Part shown: positions 8,630 to 18,469 of the stretch, in pieces
Layout: every line of letters starts with the position of its first letter
Position numbering within the stretch: the first letter of the stretch is position 1
Assembly (NCBI GenBank): GCA_964035015.1
Contig: OZ035997.1
Location: 17,645,666 to 17,709,665 of the forward strand
Direction of reading: 5' to 3'
DNA: 64,000 nucleotides
From: Corallium rubrum
Taxonomy: Eukaryota; Cnidaria; Anthozoa; Scleralcyonacea; Coralliidae
Made by a program: the position numbers and the translations under genes
The notes under the pieces: model-generated
The model's input: only the letters and a program-made list of their open reading frames with translations
What the model was told of the DNA's origin: nothing
Databases searched by the model: none

Positions 8630-11600
8630 AGAAATCTTGCTATCGCCAGATGGTGCACCATTCACATGGTCTATGTACACATCTGTAGCCAAATCTAGGT
8701 TTTTCTCCAGTTGTGAAGAGTCTAGTCCTTGAGAAGTGAAGTTTGAATCATTTAATGTTGACGGAATATAAAGGTTACTGTGAGCAATTGCCAGGCAGCC
8801 ATTCATTAGCTCTACATTGTTTAGATAAGATCCGCCACTTTGTCTTGTGGTCACTAAAGTGCACACTTTCTTTCGCTGTATGTGAAGTTCAGTCCATAGA
8901 AACTGGACCTCCACATGCGAAGGGCCTTCATCGGATGCCCCATCTACTCAGATACAGTCTATTGGCTTGCCTGAAATCCAAGGTTTCATTTCTTCGCGTT
9001 TCTCTAGCATTTTGAAATCTTCTGCATGTTGAGAAGGATTTTTCGGAAATATTGCTTGAGCTTTGACAACACCAACACACTTTTCACTGGTTGTTTCTCT
9101 TTTCAGGAACATATATGACGTGGTTTGAAGAATACTTGAATACTTGTTAACGTAATCAGTACGGCATGTTAACTCTTGCTATCCTTCCAATGAAATAGAT
9201 TTGTGTACGTTGTATCTAGTCTGTATCCAGCTTGATCATCACGATTAAGAATTAATTTGTCATTGCCATTCTGTAGTTGTATGTAGTCTAAATTTCTGTA
9301 CATGGCGGAACAATAGTGGGAATCTGGATTGAGTTTCACTGTAAAACCTTTTCGAGCACGTCTACAAGTCACTTTAGCTACTCCGGGTTAGTACTTGGCA
9401 GATATCCGTCTCTTGTTACCAACCACACAAAGTTGCACTACTGTTGCATAGCCTATCTGTGTATGGTATTTTTCCTCTAAGTACTTCTGTATACGCTTGT
9501 AAGTGACTTTCTGACCTCTCTGTAGGTCTCCAGAGAACGTAAGGACACCAGTTCTTCTCCATTGATCAGCTCCCACTCTCTTCTCTTTGACATATCCCTC
9601 TATGTCTTTTCCTATATTCGGAAACCGTTTTAAAATATTCGAAACTTTTTTGGGAATTTTTCTCTTTAACATAGAAGAAAGTGACGTTTCTTTAGCGACT
9701 CGTCTTGCAACTTTTCGCTTCAGAATCTTCCGCTGTTTCTTTATCAATGATTGACCCTCAACTGATAAAACATCAGAAACCTTAGCCCATTCCTCGGGAT
9801 TGTCACTTTCTGAATCAGTATGCACCGCAAAGTCATCTGTTCCACCGACAATTTTCTCTCTTTCAAGCTCAAGAAAAGCTTGCCTGGAATGCTCAGCTTG
9901 CCTTTCGTCTTCAACACTAAGGTTACTGTTGGAAAGATAGGAGACAAAGTCCAACAAGGTCTGATGTAATTCTTCCTCTGTTGAAATACGAAAACGAAGC
10001 TTAACTTCCTCTACAAGGGCAAACCAATTCATGTTATTCTCACGCAGAATGTTCAACAATTGTTCATGTGAGGGAGAAGGGTTCACAGTACGGTGATCAT
10101 TCTTTGGAATCTCATCTGTAAGGTTATTTTCTTTACTTTCTTTGGAACTAAGTTTGCTACTTGCTTCTTCGTTTGTAGAGGCTTCATCACTGAGCCAATT
10201 CAATGCAACAAGTTCCTCGGTATCTGAACCCGACGCACTCTCAGATGATTGTAAACGCACTCTCAGTAAAGATTGCAAGATGGCTTTTTCTTCTATTGAA
10301 GCTAATGACATAATTTCGTCTCTAATCGGCTGAGCCTGGTGTAGAGAAGCTTCAACTCTTTCCGTTAGATTCTTGAAATTTGAAACACCGTATAAATGTT
10401 GCGATTGTTTGCTACCCAAACTACGTGAATGGCAAACCGCATACTTAATCAAAGATCTGTCTTTTTCTGTACTTGCCAGTTGGCACAAACCCTGCAGTAA
10501 TAATTTGCTTAGATCAGTAACCTGTCTCTTACGTCAGATAACAAATTTATTAACTAAGACTGGGAAAATAGAGTATTCCACACCCTTCATTTTCTCTGTT
10601 ACGTAGAGTTTTTGAGAACCAGGACCATTAAGACATAGTCTTATTACCACCACTGGCAACTGCATGATCCGCCTGACTGCTTTATCGCTTTTGTATGAAG
10701 TTAGTTTAAAATGACTTGAACACAAAGACTTTACATCAACAACAACGCATTTAACAATTTCTTCAGCAGCAATAATTAGGTTTTTGCACTCAGTGCAGAG
10801 TTTTTCGTGGGTTTTTTCACAATATAATTTTCTAACTGCAATAAAGTCCTGCAGTGTCATTTCTTCAACCAACGATACATAAATGCCATCTGCCACTTTA
10901 CACTTGGTCATGTCACTTAAACAAGAACTTTTCAAATTAACATAACGATTATATATAGAGCTGTCATTCAATTTACCCTCCAATTTTTTTGGATTACTAT
11001 GCTCTGATTCAGTATTCTCTGGAGATGCAAACTGTTTCAGAGCATTGGTTGAACTAAAAAAGATATCTGCATATTATCTCTGATCGTTGCGTCGCAGTTG
11101 CTTCTGCTTTGATTGCATCATCTTCTTGGACCGTTGTTTTACCATTTTCGACATTTCCTGCAGAAATTACACCATCTCTATCTCTCATTGTCGACACTGT
11201 GGTTGCTTCTTCTTGTCTTGTATTTTCGTCTTGGGCTGTTGTTTCATCAGTTGCGAAATTTCCTTCAGAAATGGAATCATCACTATCTTCCACTGTCGTC
11301 ACTGTGCTTGCTTCTGCTTCTTTTGTTTTATCTTTCTGTTCCTTTGTTTGGTCATTCTCGAAATTTCCTTCAGAAATGGAATCATCACTATCTTCCACTG
11401 TCGTCACTGTGCTTGCTTCTGCTTTTTTGTCTTATCTTTCTGTGCAGCTGTGAAGAAAACGGATATGCTATTCTTGTTACCCCTTGTTACAAAATTATTC
11501 GCAGACGATTCTACAGTTACGGTAGCTGAGCAAGTCTCACTAGAATGACACACTTTTTTGCCACTGTGGTACTTTTGAGATCTAGCTTCTTTACGCTGGA

Positions 11601-11970
11601 GCATTGTAAGCTCTGTAATAGCTGAACTAAACTCGACTATTGCTGTATCTATCCCGTTGTTTTGTACACAGCTGTACTTGCATATCAACCTGTCAAATCT
11701 TCACTTACTTCTTTTATTCTACTTGCACGAAAATCGCTCTGAATCTTGGCTCGCTTTGGTGTGTCTACGTCAGGATTTAATTGTTTTGATCTTGACTTCT
11801 TTTTGCGGTAGCTATATCCATCAACATCGAGTTTTGCTACTGCAAGTTTATTTAACTCTGTTTTGTTCTAACTTCTCATTTGTGTCTTTGAGCGAGTAGA
11901 TTTTTGCCCGGTCTTTTAGCGTACCAGTGTCCACTGGCAAAATCGCACTTTTTGGTGTTTTGCAAGAAAG
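8630..11970 (-). pseudogene. Large transposase-like exon of the CIDE-N gene (3'-truncated, frameshifted)
   Basis: One long minus-strand coding block, broken by shifts and stops. It opens after a good acceptor (TTTGCTTATAG at 11971) in phase 0, which fits the end of the exon at 12770. Visible segments: a basic KDRAKIYSLKD start; a VDGYSYRKKKSRSK block (11700-11830); a Lys-rich helix (11560-11650); three acidic repeats with VEDSDDSISEGNF (11080-11420); a 10983-9388 frame with one in-frame stop at 10534, containing VADGIYVSLVEEM and CTECKNLI; then, past a stop at 9388, VTCRRARKGF, a Tyr-rich stretch, and VDGASDEGPSH at 8915-8949 followed by a Gly/Asn-rich block. DGA-DEGPSH may be the first acidic residue of an RNase H-like (DDE) core; that is a guess. 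It ends abruptly near 8630 at a LINE. Confidence 0.6.
11054..11420 (-). repeat. Acidic tandem repeat inside the coding block
   Basis: Three copies of a roughly 36-38-codon unit containing TVEDSDDSISEGNF, or its diverged form MRDRDGVISAGNV, each followed by a Gln/Thr/Glu/Lys linker. The first two copies are nearly identical at DNA level. A one-base difference in an A-run near 11430 puts the N-terminal copy out of frame with the preceding segment. Confidence 0.8.
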
Positions 11971-12769
11971 CTATAAGCAAATGTGCACGATGATTATTAT
12001 CAATTATCTATTAACCCATCAAGCCGCAATGTGCTCAATTTATAGTTGTGACACAATAAATAACAACATGCACTGTGATTGTGATTTCCCGAACTCCAGT
12101 GGTTATCCTTATACTGTGAAGTGAAACAATAGCATTAGCACTTTGTCAGTGTTATATTAAACTATCCAAATACAGGACTAAACCTACACTGTAGCAGAAA
12201 GTATATTTATCAAGTATTTGAAATAAACTGTTTAGTTGTCTTTTCATTTCCATCAGTCACTTATTAGAAGATTTAAACTTGTTTTCAATTGATGATGTGA
12301 TGTCAAAACTATTTCTGACTTTTATCAAGTAAACTTACTTAAACTTCAATAAATTGGTGAGAAGGTTAGCCTACAGTAGCTTGTACCAAAGACCTTGCAA
12401 AAGCAGGAATTAATTAAACACCCAGTGCCAATTTGGGGTGAAAAAATAATTTGCACACAACAGCACACCTACAGTAATATTCCCAAGGAGTGCAATTAAT
12501 TGCAACCCTGCCCTTTTATTCCTGGGATTGCCTGTAATTTGTTATTATTTAATATATAAAATTATGTAAGAAGCCAAGAAGGTTCTATTACCAGTACTTA
12601 AAATGCCATTATATAGTCTGTGGCAGTGCTTAGCAAGCAATAATCATCATATGTAAGATTATCATAAATAATTCATTGTATGATTATCACTTGAGGTTTT
12701 GACAGAAAAATCAATATTACACTCTATTTTATAAAATAAAATATAGTAAATATAATTTTTAATACTCAC
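11971..12769 (-). other. Intron 3 of the CIDE-N gene (inferred)
   Basis: About 800 bp of AT-rich sequence with no coding signal on either strand. Bounded by a donor GTGAGT and an acceptor TATAG. No repeat element recognised. Confidence 0.5.
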
Positions 12770-12894
12770 AGACAAGGGTGGCCCAAGTGCTCCAGTACTA
12801 GTGAGAGTCTTCTGTCTGGATTTCACATTAAGATTTGACACAGTTTCTTTTCGTACATCACTCACTGCAATCTTCACTGACTGATCTTTTGTTA
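12770..12894 (-). CDS. CIDE-N gene, exon 3
   Basis: A 125-nt exon: acceptor TTTTTGTTCGAG before 12894 and donor GTGAGT after 12770. Joined in phase 1 to exon 2 it encodes VTKDQSVKIAVSDVRK and a Ser/Thr-rich end. The total from the first ATG to here is 372 nt, ending in phase 0, which matches the acceptor at 11971. Similar linkers follow CIDE-N domains, but this stretch has no recognisable fold of its own. Confidence 0.6.
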
Positions 12895-13376
12895 CTCGAA
12901 CAAAAATATTAAACAGTATTATATTAAAATATGCATGCGCAGTATAGTTTACTTTCATACAAGTGAATGTGCACCAACTTTGACCATAGTTAAAGCACCC
13001 CACCTCACAAAACTAACTGAAAATTCTAGGTAAATAGGTACTACAGTATTTTTTTTTTTATATATAAACATATTTTAATATTATAAACAATATAACAATT
13101 GCCCAAGAGCATTAATCTGCTCATCGTGGGGCTCTTGTTCTATTTACAATAGAAGAAAAATGAAATTGAGAAGAATTAATTGTCAATCTAATAAACACTG
13201 TGATATTTGTCACTGCAAAATGCTAAATAATTACGCTAAATCTCATTAACAGAGACCACAATATACAGTAACAAACACACAGTGATATTTTGCTATTTTT
13301 TTAAGAAAAATACGATGGAAAAAAAAAAGAAAAACAGCAAAAAACCCACAAATTATAGAAGACTACCACTGGACAA

Positions 13377-13706
13377 TTATTTAGTAGAAAAGCGGTTAGA
13401 ATTAATTATGAAACTTTGAATAGCTAGAAATAAAGTACTATTAGAATTAAAGTCAACCTCCTTACAACCGTATAACAGAAAATTAATTTTTTTAAAGTCA
13501 TCAGCTATAGTCCAGTGATAATGAAAACACTCTGCAGCCGAGGTAAGTAAATGAGCGCGATGGACGTCAAAACGCGGACAATGCAGCAAATAGTGTTTGG
13601 ATGTCTCACGGTAGTGTCCGCACGCACAGGCAGGAGAAGGGATACAATTATGAAGGAAGAGGTCATGATTTAAAGTGCTATTATTTAAACGTAATCTTGT
13701 ATGCAA
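13377..13706 (-). pseudogene. LINE C-terminal zinc-knuckle region
   Basis: A 109-residue frame with CACGHYRETSKHYLLHCPRF, a CX1CX8HX4HC-type motif found after the reverse transcriptase in many Jockey/I-superfamily LINEs and thought to bind nucleic acid. It belongs to the same polyprotein as the frame ending at 13779 but is separated by about 70 bp with a frameshift. Confidence 0.75.
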
Positions 13707-13778
13707 AACAGAACCATATCTAGAACCAATTTAAAAAAGTTTAGACCTCTTCCCTCTCGACAGTAATCTATAAGTTTT

Positions 13779-15433
13779 TTACTTAAAATTGGTAAAGGAA
13801 AAGGAGTTTCTGAGATCAGGAGGAAGTTGATTCCATGTACGAATAGTCGAAGGGAAGAATGAGTTTTGGAATCTGGAAGTTGAGCAACGCATTAATGAAA
13901 CATCATCTCTGTTACGAAGTAAATAATTGGTTCTTTGAAAAACTGGAAGAGGTACCAGAGACGAAAGATAATTTGGTACCAGATTATTTATTATCTTGTA
14001 AAAAACAGAGACTTTATGAATATGTCTTCTAGTTTTTAGAGAGTCCCAAGATAGTTCAGCTAACAATGACTGACGATTGGTACCCTTTATGGCACCCGTT
14101 ACTAAACGGGCAGCTTCGAACTGTATGCTTTCAAGAGCATCACTGCATTCGTTTGAACACCCATCCGAAATAAAATCGGCATATTCTACAAGCGGTCTAA
14201 CTAAGGTAAGGTACATAATATTCAAAGTAGATCTTTTTAATAAAAACTTTAAGCCCTTTAACATGTTAAGTCTTTTAGAAGCCTTTTCATGAATGATATT
14301 AATATGAGTATGCCAGGATAGATCATTTGATAAATTGATGCCTAAATGACAATGAGAATTGACATCAGGAATAATCTCATTATTAAGAAGTGGAGGATGA
14401 TAAGGCTTTACTTTCTTTACTGAAAATATCATAGAACGGGACTTAGAAGCATTCATTATCACGCCCCATTTATTCGCCCAGTTGGCTACAGAGGCAAGGT
14501 CAAAATTAAGCTTTACAGCAGATTTAATAGGTGACTCAATTATATCTAACAACATAGAGTCGTCGGCATATAAGAAAGCCTCTGAGTGGATATCATCCAC
14601 AATATCATTAATGTAAATTAGAAACAACAAGGGACCGAGAACACTACCTTGGGGAACACCAGCGTTTGTACCTTTCCATTCCGAGTAGGTTCCCTCGAGA
14701 ACAACTCGCTGATGACGCCCAGAGAGGTAACTCTGTAGCCAAGAGAGCAAGGGACCTTCAATTCCTAAATATTTTAATTTAGATATTAAAGCGTCATGCC
14801 AAACTCTGTCAAATGCCTTACTTATATCTAGAAAGACAGCCCTAACTTCCTTTCCCTCCTCCAAACAATGGTAAATTCGATGAATAATGTAAGTTGAACG
14901 GCAGTAGAATGACCAGGATGGAAACCGGATTGAAAAGGGTGCAAAAAACCAATATCCAATAAAAACTTATAAAGACGAACAAATATAATTTTTTCACAAA
15001 TCTTAGACAGGCTAGGCAAAAGAGAGACTGGGCGAAAATTTGTCTTAAAATAGCGTTCATGCTTTTTAAAAACAGGAATCACATTAGCAAGCTTCCATTG
15101 ATTAGGAAATTGTCCCATCGAAAATGAGATATTAATTAGCTTTGTAAATGATGGATGAAGACCGCAAGCACATAATTTGATTATACGGTTTCCCATCCCA
15201 TCATAACCGCAAGCTTTAGTAACATCAACACCATTTAACAGATCAAATACTTCGCTAGCGCTAGCAGTAACATGCATTAGGGATTGATCTGAAAAACGAC
15301 CAGGAATATCGGGGACAGAATTATGAGAACTTAAAGTTGACTGGGCAACGAAATAAGTGTTGAATAATTCGGCTTTCTCTAACGAGTCGCGAAACGGATA
15401 AATTAAATTTAGCAACAATGATGCTGTGGTCAC
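13779..15433 (-). pseudogene. LINE reverse transcriptase (frameshifted)
   Basis: Frames 14828-15433 and 13779-14864 overlap and together cover the whole palm. Motifs: PNQWKLANVIPVFKK and NFRPVSLLPSLSKICEK in the N-terminal part; AVFLDISKAFDRVWHDAL (motif A, Asp); GVPQGSVLGPLLFLIYIN (motif B); AFLYADDSMLL (motif C, catalytic Asp pair intact); then LGINLSNDLSWHTHI and LVRPLVEYA in the thumb. All catalytic residues are present, so only the single frameshift near 14850 separates this from a functional enzyme. It performs target-primed reverse transcription of its own RNA. Confidence 0.9.
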
Positions 15434-15483
15434 AATTAGCAGGTGGACTGAACGTAAAATGATTTGTACAATACCCAGGAGAA

Positions 15484-16285
15484 TCAGTGATTACAAGGTC
15501 TAGAATTTTGGCTTGTAGCAGTGATGCGAGTCGGTTCATTTATTAATTGAGATAAATTATTACCTCCAAGAAAACGAGCAAAGACTGAACCAACTGCAGT
15601 GCTTGACTGATTATCAGGGCATAAATTTGCATTGAAATCCCCTATAATAGTGACCATAGCATAATTCAAACGGTTTATTTGATCAGTACTATCCTGAAAA
15701 TGCCAAAAACTGGTCAATATCCGAATTAAGATTAGAAGGTGGTCTGTAACAAACGCCAATTAATATCTTTGAATTTGATAAAATTACTTCTGACCATAGT
15801 AATTCAAGAGCTGAATTTTCAAGATCTAGTCTTCTATTAAAGGCAAGGTAATCGGCTAGGTAAAGAGCGACCCCACCTCCCCGCCTATGAGGACGGTTTT
15901 TAACCAAAGGTAAATGATATCCATTAATGCGAAGCTCTTCCAATTCATATAAATTTAGCCAAGTTTCTGAAAGAGCAAAAATGTCAAAATTATAGACATT
16001 CAAAAAGGCTGAAATTTGATCAAATTTATCCCGGCTTAACAACAAACGAACATTAAGATGCGCCAAAGAAAGATTAGATAAAGAAACTGGGCCAGGATTA
16101 ACATGAATGTCAGATGATAAACGTATTACTTGCGAATAAAATGCCAGCATGAGCACAGGTACTAACGCGAGATTAAGTAATGTAAGAGAAACATGAACCA
16201 AATGATAACGAATAACATGCGAATTAAACAGTCCAATCGCCGCTCGATAACTCCCTATCGAGATGTCCATGCAATACAAGAACAT
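15484..16285 (-). pseudogene. LINE APE endonuclease with an upstream 2A-like peptide
   Basis: Frame 15689-16285 starts with about 50 hydrophobic residues, then DIHVNPGP, then the endonuclease: LAHLNVRLL, ALSETWL (Glu), RRGGGVALYLAD and GVCYRPPS. Frame 15484-15759 continues with TIIGDFNANLCPD (Asp/Asn) and EPTRIT after a frameshift. The last part (SDH-like region) is in a third frame near 15430. The enzyme nicks the target. The 2A-like motif could separate an N-terminal hydrophobic leader from the enzyme by ribosomal skipping. Confidence 0.8.
16089..16112 (-). other. 2A-like ribosome-skipping motif DIHVNPGP
   Basis: Eight codons that fit the 2A consensus D-x-E-x-N-P-G-P except that His replaces Glu. 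It lies just after a Leu/Ile/Val-rich stretch, as in other 2A-like peptides reported from non-LTR retrotransposons. Confidence 0.6.
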
Positions 16286-16628
16286 ATAATAAACATAAAA
16301 CTTACCTCTGGCTGCAGGTGAAAGATAGACAAATTACAAACAAGTACAAGGCAACTACGATAGAAGATAGTATAATAATAAACGAAGAACATAAATAAAT
16401 ATAACAAATAATTATCATTCATAGCGAAGAGTTGAAGGCAGAAGTTAAATCAAAAATTGTTAATCAATAGGCTTCAGATTTAGGACATCCTCATTACAGC
16501 AAACAACATGAATTGTATCATCAGGTAATTTTACAAATATTTTACCGTCGTTCGACCACACCGATGAAATATGCTCTTCCCGTCGAGCATAACGAAACAA
16601 CTCAAGATTAGATGCAGTAAGATCTTCT

Positions 16629-17135
16629 TTAACAAAGAGTCCTTTCTTTCCTTTGAGTTTGACGATTCTTTAGAACTTCTTGTTTAGCACAATAGCCTTT
16701 AAACTTTACGATCAATTGTCGAGGACTAAAGCCGCCAGGCTTACCAACTCGATGAACACGGTCAATTTCAGAATCATTAACCGTAACTCCCATTTGACTT
16801 TCAAAAAATTTGGATACAACTCCATAACAATCTTCATCAGGCTCTTCTTTTATCCCTCCTATACGGAGATTGTATTTCCGCGAATATTGCTCGTTAGCAT
16901 TACACTTAATAGAAAGACGTTTTACTTTTACCCGAAGCTTCGCGTTTTCACACTTAAGGAAATCAAGTTGCTCGTTTAATGGAGCAACAATTGTTGAGAG
17001 TTCACGATGTAAAGCTTCCTTTACATGAGTAGCAAATGCATTCATGATTTCCTCTTTAATTAACGACTTCATATCCTCTCTGAAGTCTTCAAGGTCTGTG
17101 GAAGGTGCCGAAGCTTTCCTTGACCGGGTCGTCAT
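16629..17135 (-). CDS. LINE ORF1: RNA-binding protein
   Basis: A 168-residue frame beginning MTTRSRKASAPSTD. Residues about 25-80 form a helix/coiled coil (EEIMNAFATHVKEALHREL, LDFLKCENAKLRVKVKRL). Residues about 85-155 are RRM-like: YSRKYNLRIGGIKEEPDED, EIDRVHRVGKPGGFSPRQLI, VKFKGY. A frameshift near 16665 removes the C-terminal domain, which is readable in another frame down to about 16465 (VWSNDGKIFVKLPDDTI). It coats LINE RNA. Placed just inside the 5' boundary of the complete element. Confidence 0.8.
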   Translation of the reverse strand: MTTRSRKASAPSTDLEDFREDMKSLIKEEIMNAFATHVKEALHRELSTIVAPLNEQLDFLKCENAKLRVKVKRLSIKCNANEQYSRKYNLRIGGIKEEPDEDCYGVVSKFFESQMGVTVNDSEIDRVHRVGKPGGFSPRQLIVKFKGYCAKQEVLKNRQTQRKERTLC

Positions 17136-17435
17136 AATGGCGTCTTCAAGACAGCTTCACGTGGTCGAGCAGATATCAGCTAAAAATCAGCCAGTTTCTA
17201 ACAGTCGACGCCGTTCACTCTTCAGAAGCTATGACTAACACATATGTCAGAGCCTTGTCACAATATAGATTAATATAAAGCAAATATTAGTGAGCAAGAG
17301 AGATAATATGCAGGAGAAGCTAAAGATGGCTCCTCACTCCTCAAGCTCCTAAATACTACAGTATTTAAATGGAATGGATTAAATTAAGAGACAACTACTG
17401 TTTTTCTAAATATTTTTAATTGTCTTTTAATATAC

Positions 17436-17588
17436 CTTCAGCACTTTCCCATTTCTCATCAATGGCTAGCAGCTGCAATACTGCATTTTGCGAAAGGAAT
17501 GCAAAATATTCTTTGTCAACCTCCGAACCATCCTCTTCAAGCATTACTTTTACTCCATTCTTCGTTTGAAGCTCTAACTTCTCAGCAC
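17436..17588 (-). CDS. CIDE-N gene, exon 2
   Basis: A 153-nt exon with acceptor ATCATTCTTAAG before 17588 and donor GTATAT after 17436, both in phase 1. It encodes the second half of a CIDE-N domain: GVKVMLEEDGSEVDKEYF, then FLSQNAVLQLLAIDEKW. CIDE-N (CAD/DFF) domains are ubiquitin-like modules that pair through an acidic and a basic face; the LEEDG-EVD acidic patch is intact here. In apoptosis the family controls the CAD nuclease, but a free CIDE-N domain in front of another module need not act there. Confidence 0.85.
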
Positions 17589-18150
17589 CTTAAGAATGAT
17601 AATTAAATTATTACTAAATAAATGTAACAACAAAAAATGACCCAACATGTACAGCAAGCCATGTCCTATATAGTACAATGTTTATAGATCACAGGTATAG
17701 GGGCCTATGGCCGGGTTTCAGTCACGTGGTACGTTTAGTGCTTGGTGGTCAACTCCAAAAGGAAACACAGTTACCAGAGTGAGTTAATTGTTCATTATAT
17801 GTATTCACCTTGTGTTTGGTGGCAAATGTATGCAATTTGGCGAAATTTGCTCGCTTCCACAAAACATAAAGCATCAATACGTGTAAAGTTGACCACCAAG
17901 CGTTTCCCTCTGCATACGACTTGGTGAAACCCACCTATTCTATAAAGGTTAAATCAATTCTAAACGTAATCAATAAAGATCTGTACATGGGGAATTTTTG
18001 ATGAAATTCTATATAATTTGTAGATCTATAATTTGAAAATCTATAAGTCTATTACTTGTATATATAAATATTAATAACTGTATTCACCTATTTATTCCCC
18101 ACCTGGGTTATAAATGTTGATGAGTGCATATTAGCAAATGAAAAACCAAC
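17589..18150 (-). other. Intron 1 of the CIDE-N gene (inferred)
   Basis: 562 bp between donor GTTGGT at 18150 and acceptor at 17589. It contains CTTGGTGGTCAACTCC near 17740 and its near inverse GTTGACCACCAAGCG near 17890, a pair of arms of about 15 bp, so a small inverted-repeat element may be present. No coding signal. Confidence 0.6.
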
Positions 18151-18244
18151 CTCTCTCAATCAACATTTCTAATAAAGATGCCACCACAGTCTTCTTCACA
18201 GTTCTGGAACAATTCCATACTTTAAACAGCCTTAATATTGACAT
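18151..18244 (-). CDS. CIDE-N gene, exon 1
   Basis: ATG at 18244, then SILRLFKVWNCSRTVKK and VVASLLEMLIER, ending in phase 1 at a GTTGGT donor. FKVWN-RTVKK-VVASLLE is the characteristic first half of the CIDE-N fold, supplying the basic face (Arg/Lys). It joins exon 2 without a phase problem, and the join falls in the loop between the two half-domains. No TATA or other promoter sequence was identified in the 200 bp upstream before the LINE at 18440. Confidence 0.85.
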
Positions 18245-18469
18245 TGTATTCCAAGCTACATATTATAAAAGATAAAACAAAATAAAATGCAATACTACAA
18301 TAATACCAAAAAGACAATTTACTAAAAGTGCTTTATATTTATATTAAATATGGTTATATTTTAAAGTTTATATGAATTGCTTTTGTGTTTTTCTTGCCTA
18401 TTGCCATAGTTAAATCATGAATATCGAAATATATTTAAATATCGCCTTTCATGCTTCAACAACGGCGAG

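Larger units (their letters stand above)
13051..17353 (-). mobile_element. Complete non-LTR retrotransposon (LINE) in intron 2 of the CIDE-N gene
   Basis: A 4,303-bp element flanked by a perfect 12-bp duplication, TACTACAGTATT, at 13039-13050 and 17354-17365. Its 3' end on the minus strand is an A-run (T-run on plus at 13051-13059), preceded by a CAAGAGC...GCTCTTG hairpin near 13106-13136. In order it holds ORF1 (16629-17135), an APE endonuclease (15484-16285), a reverse transcriptase (13779-15433) and a C-terminal Cys/His motif (13377-13706). It is full length, and it interrupts an intron in the same orientation as the host gene, so it could still be carried in the pre-mRNA. Jockey/CR1 superfamily; clade not resolved. 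Confidence 0.9.

Noticed and set aside
11087-11548. Cys/Phe-rich and Leu/Ser-rich plus-strand frames of up to 153 residues
   Set aside because: They are the reverse of the acidic VEDSDDSISEGNF repeat, and the repeated composition comes from that coding strand.
12662-13003. A single 113-residue minus-strand gene
   Set aside because: Only the middle (12770-12894) is an exon with good splice sites and phase; the ends are intron sequence.
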